NCBI RefSeq assembly: GCF_900021175.1
Contig: NZ_FCOP01000004.1
Span: forward strand, 23,577-87,576
Source: Pseudenterobacter timonensis
Lineage (GTDB): Bacteria; Pseudomonadota; Gammaproteobacteria; Enterobacterales; Enterobacteriaceae
Length of the DNA stretch: 64,000 bases
Reading direction: 5' to 3'
The notes under the pieces are model-generated. The model searched no databases, was not told the origin of the DNA, and saw nothing but the letters and a program-made list of their open reading frames with translations. This document shows, in pieces, positions 1 to 10,245 of the stretch. The stretch's first letter is position 1. The number at the start of each line of letters is the position of its first letter. Both the position numbers and the translations under genes were made by a program.

Positions 1-1
1 C

Positions 2-583
2 GGCGTGACCTTTGATCCGCAGCCTTCCCTTCAGCAGGGGGAGCTAGATCTGGTGATGACCTCGGATATCCTGCCGCGCAGCGGCCTGCACTACTCCCCG
101 ATGTTCGATTTTGAGGTGCGTCTGGTGCTGGCGCCGGATCATCCGCTGGCCAAAAAAACCCGCGTCACGCCGGAAGATTTAGCCAGTGAATTGCTGCTGA
201 TCTATCCGGTGCAGCGCAGCCGTCTTGATATCTGGCGTCACTTCCTGCAACCGGCAGGGATTAGCCCGCAGCTGAAAAGCGTCGATAACACGCTGCTGCT
301 GATTCAGATGGTGGCTGCCCGCATGGGTATTGCCGCGTTGCCGCACTGGGTGGTGGAGAGCTTTGAGCGCCAGGGTCTGGTGGTGACCAAAACCCTGGGC
401 GAGGGATTGTGGAGCCGGCTGTACGCCGCCGTGCGCGACGGCGAACAGCGCCAGCCGGTTACCGAGGCGTTTATTCGCTCAGCGCGGAATCACGCCTGCG
501 ACCATCTTCCGTTTGTGCGGAGCGCGGAGCGACCCAGCGGCGATGCACCCACAGCGAAGCCAGAATCACCGTTGCGCCCGTAA
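2..583 (+). CDS. metR: MetR, LysR-type regulator of methionine genes (3' part only)
   Basis: The window opens inside this gene. The N-terminal helix-turn-helix half is missing, and about 193 C-terminal residues remain, ending at TAA 581-583. What is left is the effector-binding domain of a LysR-type regulator and agrees closely with recalled MetR, including the HACDHLPFV stretch near the end. MetR is known to activate metE and metH with homocysteine as co-effector; metE would lie to the left, outside the window. The GTG at base 5 is internal and not a start. The last 113 bases overlap the 3' end of yigM on the opposite strand. Confidence 0.93.
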   Translation, partial: GVTFDPQPSLQQGELDLVMTSDILPRSGLHYSPMFDFEVRLVLAPDHPLAKKTRVTPEDLASELLLIYPVQRSRLDIWRHFLQPAGISPQLKSVDNTLLLIQMVAARMGIAALPHWVVESFERQGLVVTKTLGEGLWSRLYAAVRDGEQRQPVTEAFIRSARNHACDHLPFVRSAERPSGDAPTAKPESPLRP

Positions 584-1370
584 TAAAGCTTCCCCAGTGC
601 GGCTGCTGATGCCAGATCGCCAGATTAACCAGCAGCCCGGCGGGCACATGCATATTGTTCATGATGCCCAGCGTACCGGCATCCACCTGCGTGGCGCCAT
701 AGTTCCACATAAAGTAGCCAATCCCGGATGCCGCCACGCCCAGGAAGAGCAGAATGCCCCACTGGAGCGATGTTTCCGGCATATTTTGCGCATTTCCAAG
801 CCCACGCCAGGCGATCGCCGCCACGATAAACGCGCCGACGTAGAACCAGGCGAAGGCGTTGTGCTGCGGCATGGGTCTGGTCTCCATCAGCCGCTTATAG
901 CCCACCATGCCGATGGCAAAGCTGATGTTAGAGAGCTGCACCAGCAGCAGCCCCGTCCAGAAGTGGCCGGTCACCTGATCGTAGCGGATGATCCCCGCGC
1001 CAATCACCGCCAGCAGCGCGCTGAACGCGTAGCCCCAGCGCAGCCGGCGCTTACTCATCAGATCGTAGATTAGCGTGATGTAGAGCGGCGTCAGAACGGT
1101 AAACAGCAGCAGTTCCGACACGGTGAGATAGAGATAAGCATGGAAGCTCAGCATATACATAATGCCGAGCTGCATCGCCCCCACCAGCATATAAAGTCCC
1201 ACCGTTTTCAGGCTGTGCCCGCGGGTGCGCAGAAAGGGGAGAAAGACCAGCGCTGCCAGGCCAACCCGCACCAGTACGGCAAAATAGCTGTCGACATGGC
1301 CCGCGAGGTATTCGCCAAACAGACTAAAGGAGAAAGCCCACAGGATAGTGGTGATGATAAGTAGCGCCAC
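471..1370 (-). CDS. yigM: YigM, biotin importer of the EamA/DMT family
   Basis: A 299-residue inner-membrane protein with about ten hydrophobic segments in two EamA-type halves; length and sequence match E. coli YigM throughout. YigM is known as the biotin uptake carrier of E. coli. The start is GTG at 1370, followed by ALLIIT as in E. coli; an ATG seven bases upstream is out of frame. The basic tail ([14 protein letters not shown]) is encoded antisense to the metR 3' end, with which the gene converges and overlaps. It is followed upstream by yigL and pldB in the same direction, but the 91-base gap to yigL suggests its own promoter. Confidence 0.93.
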   Translation of the reverse strand: MALLIITTILWAFSFSLFGEYLAGHVDSYFAVLVRVGLAALVFLPFLRTRGHSLKTVGLYMLVGAMQLGIMYMLSFHAYLYLTVSELLLFTVLTPLYITLIYDLMSKRRLRWGYAFSALLAVIGAGIIRYDQVTGHFWTGLLLVQLSNISFAIGMVGYKRLMETRPMPQHNAFAWFYVGAFIVAAIAWRGLGNAQNMPETSLQWGILLFLGVAASGIGYFMWNYGATQVDAGTLGIMNNMHVPAGLLVNLAIWHQQPHWGSFITGATVILASLWVHRRWVAPRSAQTEDGRRRDSALSE

Positions 1371-1461
1371 AATGCATCTCTCTTTGAACAGGGAGAAGCA
1401 TTGTAGCGAACTATTCGGTTGACATCTGGATGATAATTAGCCTGTCGCCAGAGCCGTACGA

Positions 1462-2262
1462 TTATTCAAGAAAGAGCTTACGCAGGTAGCGCGGCACGGC
1501 GTTATCCACGTTGGTGCCGATAACCTCCAGCTCCGGGTAGAGATCTTTCAGGCGCTGGTGCGCATTACCCATGATGCAGCCTTTGCCCGCCATGGTCAGC
1601 ATCTCCGCATCGTTCATACCGTCGCCAAAGGCGATGCATTCGGTAAGGGAGTAGCCGAGACGCTTTGAGACCGCCTCCAGCGCGTGACCTTTCGATACAC
1701 CGCCCGCCATTACTTCGAGGCAGGTCAGCGTAGAGAAGCTGACGTTCACACGGTCGCCCCAGCGGGCATTAATCGCCTGCTCCAGCGGCAGCAGCGTTTC
1801 GTGGCTTTCACAGGTGAAAAAGACTTTACTCACCCCTTCCGGCTCCAGCAGGCCCGGCTCGTAGAGGGAGTAGTTAAAGACCGCCTCTTTAAAGAAACGC
1901 ATTTCCTCCGGGCGGTGGCGGTTCATAAACCACTCATCATCGCGGTAGACGTTGGTCACGATAGCCGGGTTATTGTGCATCACGCTAAAGAGATCGGTGG
2001 CAATATCGCGATCGAGGTTATGGGTAAAAATCAGATTACCGTCCAGGTCGTGCACGCGCGCGCCGTTGGAGGTGATCATATAGGATTTGATTTCCAGATT
2101 ATCGCGGATCTGTCCTACATCAACGTGGTGGCGACCGGTGGCAAACACAAAGTTTACCCCCTGCGCGGTGAGCAGTTTTAAGGTCTCCTTCGCATAAGGC
2201 GACAGGGTATGATCGGGAGAAAGAAGCGTGCCGTCGAGATCGGATGCGACAACCTGGTACAT
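1462..2262 (-). CDS. yigL: YigL, HAD-family sugar/pyridoxal phosphate phosphatase
   Basis: A 266-residue cytoplasmic HAD phosphatase of the Cof subfamily, the same length as E. coli YigL. The N-terminal DLDGTLL carries the nucleophile Asp and the acid/base Asp. A C-terminal FGDGMNDAEML supplies the metal-binding acidic pair, and a Cof-type cap lies between. E. coli YigL dephosphorylates pyridoxal phosphate and sugar phosphates and in Salmonella relatives relieves phosphosugar stress together with SgrS. It lies 32 bases downstream of pldB on the same strand, so pldB-yigL is probably one transcript; in E. coli this arrangement matters for SgrS-dependent stabilisation of yigL from a pldB-yigL message. 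Confidence 0.93.
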   Translation of the reverse strand: MYQVVASDLDGTLLSPDHTLSPYAKETLKLLTAQGVNFVFATGRHHVDVGQIRDNLEIKSYMITSNGARVHDLDGNLIFTHNLDRDIATDLFSVMHNNPAIVTNVYRDDEWFMNRHRPEEMRFFKEAVFNYSLYEPGLLEPEGVSKVFFTCESHETLLPLEQAINARWGDRVNVSFSTLTCLEVMAGGVSKGHALEAVSKRLGYSLTECIAFGDGMNDAEMLTMAGKGCIMGNAHQRLKDLYPELEVIGTNVDNAVPRYLRKLFLE

Positions 2263-2294
2263 AGGAGATATAACCTCTGGTGGTAAAACAGTAA

Positions 2295-3287
2295 TCAGTT
2301 ATGCCTGTCGAAAAATTCAACAATGGCGCTAAGCGCGACTGAGCGCATGGCGTCCTTTTCAAAAAGGATCTCATGATACGCGCCGTGAATGACCTGCGGC
2401 GTCTCCCCTTCGCAGGGGTGACCGGCAGCGGCGCGCAGTTCGCAGAAGCGGTCATGGGCGCGATTATCCACCACGCGCTCCTCTTCTGCCTGCAGTAACA
2501 ACGTGGGGGTCGTATCCTGATCTACCCCTGCCAGCGCCTGCTCACCCGCCAGGATGCCCTCCCGCACCCAGTGGTAGGTCGGACCGCCCACGCGCAGGCG
2601 CGGCTCATCGGCATAAAAACGCACGTTGCGGCGATAGCGCTGGCGGCTGTGCGTCAGCACGTTGATGGCGAACGGCAGCGGACGCCAGCGCCCGGTGCCG
2701 ATGGCGTACCCTTCCCGAATGCGCTGATGGCCCTCAGCCCAGTCGAGGATCTGCCGTACCATCCAGTCCGGCAGACGCATGACGATACCAAACATCGGCG
2801 CGCAGAGCGCTATCGCGTCACAGTTATGGGCATGACGCTGCAAAAACAGAGTGGCGATAGCCCCGCCCATCGAGTGGGCGAGAATATAGCGTTTACGCCA
2901 CGGTCCGGGCTGCACTTCCTGCTCCCAGAACGCCGCGAGGTCGTCAACGTAATCGCTGAAATTAACGACATGCCCCCGGTGCGTATCGGAGAGCAGACGA
3001 CCCGACCGCCCCTGTCCGCGATGGTCGATAATCAGCACATCAAAGCCAAGATGGAAAAGGTCGAAGGCCAACTCGGCATATTTGACATAGCTTTCGATAC
3101 GGCCCGGACAGACCACAATAACCCGGTCGTTTTCGGTGGAACGAAAACGGACGAAGCGCACCGGCACGCCATCCACGCCCGTCAACTCCGCCTCTTCACG
3201 CTGGCGCCAGAAATCCGTTAATGGCCCCATCGAAAAAGCAGCGAATGAATTTTCTCGTGTTTCCCAGTCCTTTTTCGGTTGAAACAT
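2295..3287 (-). CDS. pldB: PldB, lysophospholipase L2
   Basis: A 330-residue alpha/beta hydrolase, slightly shorter than E. coli PldB (340). The nucleophile elbow is AHSMGG, the oxyanion-side DHRGQGRSG precedes it, and a C-terminal GAYHEILFE supplies the catalytic His. The family hydrolyses lysophospholipids at the inner membrane and also transfers acyl groups to phosphatidylglycerol. It is upstream of yigL and divergent from rhtB, with 112 bases between the two starts holding both promoters. The ATG at 3287 is followed by FQPKKDW, close to the E. coli N-terminus. Confidence 0.92.
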   Translation of the reverse strand: MFQPKKDWETRENSFAAFSMGPLTDFWRQREEAELTGVDGVPVRFVRFRSTENDRVIVVCPGRIESYVKYAELAFDLFHLGFDVLIIDHRGQGRSGRLLSDTHRGHVVNFSDYVDDLAAFWEQEVQPGPWRKRYILAHSMGGAIATLFLQRHAHNCDAIALCAPMFGIVMRLPDWMVRQILDWAEGHQRIREGYAIGTGRWRPLPFAINVLTHSRQRYRRNVRFYADEPRLRVGGPTYHWVREGILAGEQALAGVDQDTTPTLLLQAEEERVVDNRAHDRFCELRAAAGHPCEGETPQVIHGAYHEILFEKDAMRSVALSAIVEFFDRHN

Positions 3288-3399
3288 CGGGTATTCACCC
3301 CTGTGATCCAGGTAAAATCATTTTTTGTACGCCACCCCGTACACGGGCGGAGCAATAGCGTATTGTGGCATAAAAACAGACATACCGGGAGTTGCAAAA

Positions 3400-4020
3400 A
3401 TGACCTTCGAGTGGTGGTTCGCCTACCTGCTGACATCCATTATCCTCAGCCTCTCACCGGGCTCCGGCGCGATCAACACCATGACCACCTCCATTAATCA
3501 CGGCTATCGCGGCGCAGCGGCTTCCATTGCCGGCCTGCAGACCGGGCTGGGCATTCACATCGTGCTGGTGGGGGTTGGTCTGGGAACACTCTTCTCCCGT
3601 TCGCTACTGGCGTTTGAAGTGCTCAAGTGGGCGGGCGCCGCTTACCTGGTCTGGCTGGGGATCCAGCAGTGGCGGGCCGCGGGAGCTATCGACCTGAACG
3701 CGGTCGCCCGTACGCAGTCCCGTGGACGGCTCTATAAACGCGCCGTTTTTGTGAACCTGACCAACCCGAAAAGCATTGTGTTTCTCGCCGCCCTGTTTCC
3801 GCAGTTTATCGTGCCGCATCAGCCCCAGGTGATGCAGTATGTGATTCTCGGGACGACGACCATTGTGGTCGATATCATCGTGATGATTGGTTACGCGACG
3901 CTGGCGCAGCGGATTGCGGCGTGGATAAAAGGGCCTAAGCAGATGAAGGCCCTTAATAAAGTGTTTGGTTCGCTGTTTATGGCGGTGGGCGCGCTGCTGG
4001 CTTCAGCGCGACATGCTTAA
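3400..4020 (+). CDS. rhtB: RhtB, homoserine/homoserine lactone exporter
   Basis: A 206-residue LysE/RhtB-family exporter with six hydrophobic segments and the family signature [11 protein letters not shown] near the N-terminus. The frame is open 25 codons further upstream, but GGGAG at 3387-3391, eight bases before ATG 3400, and the E. coli length both decide for this start. Known role: efflux of homoserine and homoserine lactone across the inner membrane. It is the only plus-strand gene in this block, divergent from pldB and convergent with rhtC, with which its stop codon overlaps. Confidence 0.94.
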   Translation: MTFEWWFAYLLTSIILSLSPGSGAINTMTTSINHGYRGAAASIAGLQTGLGIHIVLVGVGLGTLFSRSLLAFEVLKWAGAAYLVWLGIQQWRAAGAIDLNAVARTQSRGRLYKRAVFVNLTNPKSIVFLAALFPQFIVPHQPQVMQYVILGTTTIVVDIIVMIGYATLAQRIAAWIKGPKQMKALNKVFGSLFMAVGALLASARHA

Positions 4021-4637
4021 CGAGAGATAATCAGATGGATGCCAAAGCCGGCGAACAGCGCGCCGGCGATGCCGTCGATCCACTTCGCCAGTCGCTGATA
4101 GCCGCGACGCATCGTCGGCAGGGCAAACAGGCTGGCCACCAGGGTAAACCAGGCGAAAGTTTCCACGACGATCAGCACGAATATCCCCCAGCGCGCCCCC
4201 GCGCCGACGCTATCCCCGACAAACAGGGAAAAGACCGAGCCAAAATAGATAATCGCCTTCGGGTTCGCCAGGTTGGTGAGCAGCCCTTTCACAAAGCTGC
4301 GTCCACCCGTCGCCAGCTCCACGCGCGGCTCCTGCGCTGTACCTTTCTCTTTTTTCAGCGCGCCGCGCAGCATCTGGTAGCCCATCCAGCACAGGTAGAG
4401 CCCGCCGCCCACCATAATAATGTTATGCAGCCACGCCATTTTGGTGAGGATCAGGTTCAGACCCAGCAACGCGAGGGCAGCCCAGACCATAACGCCCATC
4501 GTAATACCGAGAACACCCATCATCGCCTCTTTACGGGAGCGGCTAATGGCGGTCTGCGATACGAAGAAAAAGTCGGGGCCAGGGCTCATCAGCGCCACGA
4601 TGTGCACCAGCGCCACGGTGAGGAATAACATCAACAT
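4017..4637 (-). CDS. rhtC: RhtC, threonine exporter
   Basis: A 206-residue LysE-family exporter with the N-terminal signature [11 protein letters not shown] and [11 protein letters not shown] in the middle, matching E. coli RhtC. Known role: threonine efflux. It is convergent with the related rhtB; the two stop codons overlap (TTA 4017-4019 against TAA 4018-4020), so there is no room for a terminator between them. recQ lies 60 bases upstream on the same strand, and rhtC is probably read from recQ or from a promoter in that gap. Confidence 0.94.
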   Translation of the reverse strand: MLMLFLTVALVHIVALMSPGPDFFFVSQTAISRSRKEAMMGVLGITMGVMVWAALALLGLNLILTKMAWLHNIIMVGGGLYLCWMGYQMLRGALKKEKGTAQEPRVELATGGRSFVKGLLTNLANPKAIIYFGSVFSLFVGDSVGAGARWGIFVLIVVETFAWFTLVASLFALPTMRRGYQRLAKWIDGIAGALFAGFGIHLIISR

Positions 4638-4697
4638 AATAGTCTCGCGGGGGAAAGTTCAGGGAGTCATCATCCTGCCACTTTTCAGGCTGGCTGA

Positions 4698-6527
4698 CTA
4701 CTCCTCATCATCGCCGTCGACATGGGTGCGAATAAGCGCCATAAACTCTTTCCCAAAGCGCTCCAGCTTGCGGGTGCCGACCCCGTTGACGCTGAGCATC
4801 TCCCCGGCGCTGAGCGGCATCTGCTCCGCCATTTCAATTAGCGTGGCGTCGTTAAAGACCACATAAGGCGGGATATTCTCTTCATCAGCGATAGCCTTAC
4901 GCAGCTTACGCAGTTTGGCGAACAGTTTGCGATCGTAATTACCGCCGTAGGATTTCTGCATCACGCGCGGCTTAAGCGCCACCACGCGCGGTACGGCCAG
5001 TTGCAGGGCGATCTCGCCGCGCAGCACCGGACGCGCGGCGTCGGTCAGCTGCAGGGCGGAGTGCTGGGCGATATTCTGGGTGGCCAGTCCCAGGTGAATC
5101 AGCTGGCGAATGACGCTGACCCAGTGTTCATGGCTTTTATCGCGCCCCATGCCATAGACCTTGAGTTTGTCATGGCCCAGCTCGCGGATACGCTGGTTGT
5201 TTGCCCCGCGAATCACCTCCACCACATAGCCCATCCCAAAGCGCTGGTTAACGCGGCCAATGGTGGAAAGCGCCACCTGCGCATCGTTCAGGCCATCGTA
5301 CTGCTTCGGCGGATCGAGACAGATATCGCAGTTGCCGCACGGCGCCTGGCGCCCTTCGCCAAAGTAGTTGAGCAGCACCAGACGGCGGCAGGTCTGCGCT
5401 TCGGCAAACGCGCCCATCGCGTTGAGCTTGTGACGTTCAATATCCTGGAGCTGGCCGGGCTGTTTCTCCTCCAGGCAGCGGCGCAGCCAGGCCATATCCG
5501 CCGGATCGTAAAAGAGCATCGCCTCGGCGGGCAGACCATCGCGTCCGGCGCGTCCCGTCTCCTGGTAGTAGGATTCGATATTACGCGGAATATCGAAATG
5601 GACCACAAAGCGCACGTTCGGTTTGTTGATCCCCATACCAAACGCCACCGTCGCCACGACAATTTGCAGATCATCACGCTGGAATTTTTCCTGCACGTCG
5701 GCGCGAATGTGATTTTCTAGCCCGGCATGGTAGGCCGCTGCGCTAAAGCCGCGGCTCTGCAGGCGCGCGGCGGTATCCTCGACCTTCGCGCGGCTGTTGC
5801 AGTAGATGATGCCCGATTTGCCGCGCTGCTCCTGCACGTAGCGCAAAAGCTGATCCAGCGGCTTAAATTTCTCCATCAGCGTGTAGCGGATGTTGGGGCG
5901 GTCAAAACTGCTGACCTGAATCAGCGGATCGTTTAGCCCGAGCAGGCGAACAATATCCTGCCGCGTGGTGTCATCCGCCGTGGCGGTGAGCGCCATAAAA
6001 GGCACCGCCGGAAAACGCTGGCGAAGCTGGCCCAGCGCGGCGTATTCAGGACGGAAGTCATGTCCCCACTGTGAGATACAGTGCGCTTCATCCACCGCCA
6101 GCAGCACCGGATTCCAGTGGGCGAGATGCTCGAGAAAGTTGTCCAGCATCAGGCGTTCGGGGGCGATATAGAGCAGGCGAATCTGCCCGGTACGGCAGCC
6201 TGCCATGATCTCAAGCTGCTGTTCACGGGTCTGGGTGGAGTTGAGACAGGCGGCCGCCACGCCGTTAGCCAGCAGCTGATCCACCTGATCTTTCATGAGC
6301 GAGATAAGCGGCGATACCACGACCGTCAGGCCATTTAACACCAGCGCCGGCACCTGGTAACAGAGCGATTTACCCCCGCCGGTGGGCATAACCACCAGGC
6401 AGTCGCGCCCTTCCAGCACGGTTTCAATGATGGTTTCCTGGCCGGGGCGGAACTGCTGGTAGCCGAAGGTTTCATGCAAAACCTGTTTAGCCAGCGACTC
6501 CTGATTCAAAACTTCCGCCTGCGCCAC
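4698..6527 (-). CDS. recQ: RecQ, ATP-dependent 3'-5' DNA helicase
   Basis: A 609-residue protein of exactly E. coli RecQ length. In order: Walker A MPTGGGKS (residues 47-54), DEAH box in [11 protein letters not shown], helicase domain 2 with ETGRAGRDG, a zinc-binding module with the CGNCDIC cluster, a winged-helix RQC domain, and a C-terminal HRDC domain. It unwinds recombination intermediates in the RecF pathway and works with topoisomerase III. The start is GTG at 6527 (then AQAEVLN); unlike my recollection of E. coli there is no ATG two codons upstream, and a GGGG run sits just before. It is preceded by a terminator hairpin that separates it from pldA. Confidence 0.95.
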   Translation of the reverse strand: MAQAEVLNQESLAKQVLHETFGYQQFRPGQETIIETVLEGRDCLVVMPTGGGKSLCYQVPALVLNGLTVVVSPLISLMKDQVDQLLANGVAAACLNSTQTREQQLEIMAGCRTGQIRLLYIAPERLMLDNFLEHLAHWNPVLLAVDEAHCISQWGHDFRPEYAALGQLRQRFPAVPFMALTATADDTTRQDIVRLLGLNDPLIQVSSFDRPNIRYTLMEKFKPLDQLLRYVQEQRGKSGIIYCNSRAKVEDTAARLQSRGFSAAAYHAGLENHIRADVQEKFQRDDLQIVVATVAFGMGINKPNVRFVVHFDIPRNIESYYQETGRAGRDGLPAEAMLFYDPADMAWLRRCLEEKQPGQLQDIERHKLNAMGAFAEAQTCRRLVLLNYFGEGRQAPCGNCDICLDPPKQYDGLNDAQVALSTIGRVNQRFGMGYVVEVIRGANNQRIRELGHDKLKVYGMGRDKSHEHWVSVIRQLIHLGLATQNIAQHSALQLTDAARPVLRGEIALQLAVPRVVALKPRVMQKSYGGNYDRKLFAKLRKLRKAIADEENIPPYVVFNDATLIEMAEQMPLSAGEMLSVNGVGTRKLERFGKEFMALIRTHVDGDDEE

Positions 6528-6540
6528 ATTAACCCCATCT

Positions 6541-6575
6541 ACTAAAAATCAAACAGGCGCTATTTTCAGCGCCTG
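6541..6575 (-). terminator. Intrinsic terminator downstream of pldA
   Basis: CAGGCGC and GCGCCTG form a 7-base-pair stem around an 8-base loop, followed on the minus strand by TTTGATTTTT. It sits between pldA and recQ, both on this strand, so it should end pldA transcription and leave recQ to its own promoter. Confidence 0.7.
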
Positions 6576-6617
6576 AGAGATAAACTTCAACGTTTAACGT
6601 AAAAACATTCGATGTGG

Positions 6618-7487
6618 TTAGAAAAGATCGTTCAGCATCACACCCACGCCGACACGGGTCTGGTTGAAGTTGTAATCGATAAGCGACTCGCCATAGCCGC
6701 TGTAGACCTGGGTATACAAACGGACATGTTTCGTTATCGGATAGCTTAAGCCAAGCTCCGCCCCGCCGTAGCCGGTATTCCAGTTGTACTGGCCTTTGGC
6801 GCTCAGAATCGCATCGCCAAGCTGATAGCCAATCTTCAGCTGGTAGTAACCCATATATTTGGTGATATCCGGGTTATCGTCGGTGCTGCCCACTACGTAC
6901 CAGGGTTTAACCTCCACCAGCCAGTTGCCATTTTCCGCCATCAGACGGGTATAGACGCGGTTCCAGCTACGCGACGTCGGGTCGGAGCGCCCGTTTGAGT
7001 CGTGGTTGTAGCCCACCTCCACATCGCGCAGCGTCCAGCCGGCAAACTCGTAATCGGTAGCAAAGCCGAGGAACAGCTGCGGCTCATAGTTAGTTTCACG
7101 GAACGGCGCCGATTCGCCGCTGTTGGAGAGCTGCCACCAGGATTTTTGCGTATAGGAGGCACCGAGCACCGAGTTCGGCCCCAGGATGCCGCGCCAGAAC
7201 GGGAAGGCCAGGCTGAGCTGGAATTTCACCTCATCCTTACGCGCATTATCCGACCAGCTATAGGAGCTGATGGCCTCTTTATTGAGATCGCTGGTATCGG
7301 TGTAGATGACATAGTTTGTATCGTAGGGATAGAGCGTGAACGGATTGTCATGCTCCTGAAGAAGGTTAGCAATAACGCTGCCGCGTACGGCCGGTTTGTC
7401 ATGTACCTCTTTAACTGTCGCTTCCTGCGCATAAGCTGTGAAGGGCAGCGCAACCGCTGCCAGTAACCAACCCAGATACGTCCGCAT
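6618..7487 (-). CDS. pldA: PldA, outer-membrane phospholipase A1
   Basis: A 289-residue outer-membrane beta-barrel enzyme. Residues 1-20 form a Sec signal peptide cleaved after AYA. The catalytic His and Ser lie in YNHDSNGRSD, followed by the conserved SWNRVY with the catalytic Asn. The C-terminus ends in an aromatic residue (LNDLF), as outer-membrane proteins need for BamA recognition. OmpLA is a calcium-dependent dimer that hydrolyses phospholipids misplaced in the outer leaflet. It is monocistronic by context: divergent from yigI and ended by a terminator before recQ. Confidence 0.95.
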   Translation of the reverse strand: MRTYLGWLLAAVALPFTAYAQEATVKEVHDKPAVRGSVIANLLQEHDNPFTLYPYDTNYVIYTDTSDLNKEAISSYSWSDNARKDEVKFQLSLAFPFWRGILGPNSVLGASYTQKSWWQLSNSGESAPFRETNYEPQLFLGFATDYEFAGWTLRDVEVGYNHDSNGRSDPTSRSWNRVYTRLMAENGNWLVEVKPWYVVGSTDDNPDITKYMGYYQLKIGYQLGDAILSAKGQYNWNTGYGGAELGLSYPITKHVRLYTQVYSGYGESLIDYNFNQTRVGVGVMLNDLF

Positions 7488-7646
7488 CGCTGGTGTTCTC
7501 CTGCAAAAAATAGAATATGTGAATAGTTATGTCTCGCTCATTCTACCTGTTTCCATCCGAACGTCGCCTCATGATTTCTTAAAGTGGAAATCCTTTCTTG
7601 CGAAGCATAAAATCAACATTTTATTAACATAAGGATGTTGTACCTC

Positions 7647-8114
7647 ATGTCTGCAACGCTAACCGCCGAAGAAGCATTAAAACTCGTTGGCGAAATTTTT
7701 GTTTATCACATGCCTTTCAACCGCGCCCTGGGGCTGGAGCTGGAGCGTTATGAGAAAGCGTTCGCCCAGCTGAGCTTCAATAACCAGCCGATGATGGTGG
7801 GGAACTGGGCGCAGAGCATTCTGCACGGCGGCGTTATCGCCTCGGCGCTGGATGTCGCGGCAGGCCTGGTCTGCGTCGGCAGCACGCTGACCCGCCATGA
7901 CACCATCAACGAAGATGAGCTGCGCCAGCGCCTCTCGCGGATGGGCACCATCGATTTGCGCGTCGATTACCTGCGCCCCGGGCGGGGAAATCGCTTCACC
8001 GCAACCAGCAGCCTGCTGCGTGCGGGCAATAAAGTCGCCGTCGCCCGCGTGGAGCTGCATAACGAAGAACAGCTCTACATCGCCAGCGCAACGGCCACTT
8101 ATATGGTGGGTTAA
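7647..8114 (+). CDS. yigI: YigI, hotdog-fold acyl-CoA thioesterase
   Basis: A 155-residue single-domain PaaI-like hotdog protein nearly identical in pattern to E. coli YigI ([14 protein letters not shown], the catalytic helix region; VDYLRPGRG later). E. coli YigI is described as a medium/long-chain acyl-CoA thioesterase. An ATG four codons upstream at 7635 overlaps the AAGGA motif at 7631-7635. That motif is correctly placed 11 bases before ATG 7647, so the shorter start is chosen and also gives the E. coli N-terminus [11 protein letters not shown]. Divergent from pldA; rarD follows 51 bases downstream. Confidence 0.9.
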   Translation: MSATLTAEEALKLVGEIFVYHMPFNRALGLELERYEKAFAQLSFNNQPMMVGNWAQSILHGGVIASALDVAAGLVCVGSTLTRHDTINEDELRQRLSRMGTIDLRVDYLRPGRGNRFTATSSLLRAGNKVAVARVELHNEEQLYIASATATYMVG

Positions 8115-8165
8115 GCGGCTGAAATCGGGTAAAGTTAATTTACTTTTTTGTAACGGATTTTCCTG

Positions 8166-9062
8166 ATGGATGCTAAGCAGACGCGGCAGGGCGTTTTACT
8201 CGCCCTTGCCGCCTATTTTATTTGGGGCGTGGCCCCCGCCTATTTCAAACTGATTCACTTTGTACCGGCGGATGAGATCCTGACGCACCGCGTCATCTGG
8301 TCGTTCTTTTTTATGGTGGCGCTCATCAGTATCAGCCGCCAGTGGTCAGGCATCAAAACGCTGCTACAGACGCCGAAAAAAATCTTCCTTCTGGCGCTCT
8401 CTGCCGTACTGGTTGGCGGTAACTGGCTGCTCTTTATCTGGGCGGTCAATAACCACCATATGCTGGAGGCCAGCCTCGGTTACTTTATCAACCCGCTGGT
8501 CAACATTCTGCTGGGGATGATCTTTCTCGGCGAACGGTTTCGCCGCCTGCAGTGGGTGGCAGTCGCGTTGGCCTTCTGTGGCGTGCTGGTTCAGCTCTGG
8601 ACCTTCGGATCGCTGCCGGTTATCGCCCTCGGGCTGGCGTTCAGCTTTGCGTTCTATGGTCTGGTGCGGAAAAAAATCGCCGTGGAGGCACAGACCGGCA
8701 TGCTGGTGGAGACGCTCTGGCTCCTTCCGGTGGCGGCCTTCTATCTGTTTGGTATTGCCGACAGCCCGACCAGCCATATGGGCGAGAACCCGTGGTCGCT
8801 TAATCTGCTGCTGATGGCGGCGGGCGTGGTAACAACTATCCCGCTGCTCTGCTTTACCGGCGCGGCGACGCGCCTGCGTCTCTCCACGCTGGGCTTTTTT
8901 CAGTACATCGGCCCGACGCTGATGTTTCTGCTGGCGGTGGTCTTTTATGACGAGCATCCGGGCGCGGATAAGATGGTCACCTTCGCCTTTATCTGGGTGG
9001 CGCTGGCGATTTTTGTGATGGATGCGATTTATACCCAACGCAGGACGCGTAAAGGGTTGTAG
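8166..9062 (+). CDS. rarD: RarD, EamA-family inner-membrane permease
   Basis: A 298-residue protein with about ten transmembrane segments in two EamA repeats (AAYFIWGVAPAYFKL at the N-terminus, a second repeat from about residue 150). It matches the RarD family, often labelled chloramphenicol-sensitive protein; the transported substrate is not established. It follows yigI on the same strand and is separated from the convergent corA only by a REP pair. In E. coli K-12 yigF and yigG lie between rarD and corA; they are absent here. Confidence 0.9.
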   Translation: MDAKQTRQGVLLALAAYFIWGVAPAYFKLIHFVPADEILTHRVIWSFFFMVALISISRQWSGIKTLLQTPKKIFLLALSAVLVGGNWLLFIWAVNNHHMLEASLGYFINPLVNILLGMIFLGERFRRLQWVAVALAFCGVLVQLWTFGSLPVIALGLAFSFAFYGLVRKKIAVEAQTGMLVETLWLLPVAAFYLFGIADSPTSHMGENPWSLNLLLMAAGVVTTIPLLCFTGAATRLRLSTLGFFQYIGPTLMFLLAVVFYDEHPGADKMVTFAFIWVALAIFVMDAIYTQRRTRKGL

Positions 9063-9071
9063 TGCCTTTTT

Positions 9072-9142
9072 GCCGGATGGCGGCTACGCCGTATCCGGCC
9101 TACGGGATCACGGGCCCGGTAAGCGTAGCGCCACCGGGCGGG
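9072..9142. repeat. REP pair between rarD and corA
   Basis: Two head-to-head repetitive extragenic palindromic units: GCCGGATGGCGGCTACGCC then TATCCGGCCTACGG (9072-9104), and the inverted counterpart CCGGTAAGCGTAGCGCCACC (about 9117-9136). This is the standard enterobacterial arrangement in a convergent intergenic gap. It can fold and protect the 3' ends of the rarD and corA messages. Confidence 0.85.
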
Positions 9143-9145
9143 ATA

Positions 9146-10096
9146 TCAAAGCCAGTTCTTCCGCTTGAAGTACAGATACGGCGCCAGCCCGGCCAGGATC
9201 ATAAAGATAATCGCGCCAGGGTAGCCAAAGCTCCACTTCAGCTCCGGCATAAACTCAAAGTTCATCCCGTAGCTGGAAGCCACTAATGTCGGCGGCAGGA
9301 ACACCACGGAGACCACCGAGAAGATCTTGATGATGCGGTTCTGCTCGATGTTGATGAAGCCCATCGCCGCCTGCATCAGGAAGTTCACCTTCTGGAACAG
9401 GGATTCGTTGTGCGGCAGCAGGGATTCGATATCGCGCAGGATCTCCCGCGCCTGCTCCAGCTGTCCGCCCGGCAGACGCGCCTTGCGCACCAGGAAGTTC
9501 AGCGCACGCTGTGTATCCATCAGGCACAAACGTACCTTCCAGCCGATATCTTCCAGTTCCGCCAGCGTGGAGAGCGCTTCGTCATACTCGTCGCCCTGGT
9601 GCCCTTCCATGATGACACGGCTCAGCTTTTCCAGGTCGCTGTAAATATTTTCAATCTCGTCCGCCAGCTGTTCAATTTTGGTCTCAAAGAGATCGAGCAG
9701 CAGTTCGTAGGCGTTGCCGTCGATCATCGCCTGGCTGCGGGCGCGCATGCGGTAGAGGCGAAACGCGGGCAGTTCGCGCTCGCGCAGGGTGAACAGGCGG
9801 CCATCGCGGATGGTAAACGCGACGGTGGAGTTACCGGCGTGATCTTCCGCATCTTCAAAGAAGAAGAAGGAGTGGATATGCAGCCCGTCCTCATCTTCAA
9901 AAAAACGTGCGGATGCTTCGATATCTTCCAGTTCCGGGCGGGTCGCCAGGCTTTGTCCGAGTTCAGATTGTACGCGGTGACGCTCGTCATCGTCTGGCTC
10001 GACCAGATCCACCCAGACGGCGTCAATGAGGGGCTGCGCCTCCTCGGCTTCAAGCCGGGTCAGACGATTATTTTCCAGTTGAAATGCGCTCAACAT
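9146..10096 (-). CDS. corA: CorA, magnesium/cobalt/nickel channel
   Basis: A 316-residue protein, the standard length of enteric CorA. A large N-terminal acidic cytoplasmic domain and long helix precede two C-terminal transmembrane helices. The selectivity signature YGMN followed by MPEL lies in the loop between them, and a basic tail (YFKRKNWL) ends the protein. CorA is a homopentamer and the main constitutive Mg2+ uptake route. The frame is open 16 codons further upstream, but GGGAG precedes ATG 10096 and gives the family N-terminus [13 protein letters not shown] 355-base gene-poor leader region lies upstream. Confidence 0.96.
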   Translation of the reverse strand: MLSAFQLENNRLTRLEAEEAQPLIDAVWVDLVEPDDDERHRVQSELGQSLATRPELEDIEASARFFEDEDGLHIHSFFFFEDAEDHAGNSTVAFTIRDGRLFTLRERELPAFRLYRMRARSQAMIDGNAYELLLDLFETKIEQLADEIENIYSDLEKLSRVIMEGHQGDEYDEALSTLAELEDIGWKVRLCLMDTQRALNFLVRKARLPGGQLEQAREILRDIESLLPHNESLFQKVNFLMQAAMGFINIEQNRIIKIFSVVSVVFLPPTLVASSYGMNFEFMPELKWSFGYPGAIIFMILAGLAPYLYFKRKNWL

Positions 10097-10245
10097 GACC
10101 GGGACTCCCAATGCAAAAAATATCGGACAGTTCGGTGGGCACACAGAAACAATATGGGTTTCAGACCATTAAACAGCCTGACTCAGCGCGACGGGAAGCA
10201 TTGTCGCTGACAACCACTAAGGCCATCAGCAAAGAGGAGATAGCC

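Noticed and set aside
7635..7646. Four-codon upstream extension of yigI
   Set aside because: Its ATG overlaps the ribosome-binding motif itself, so initiation at 7647 is more plausible.
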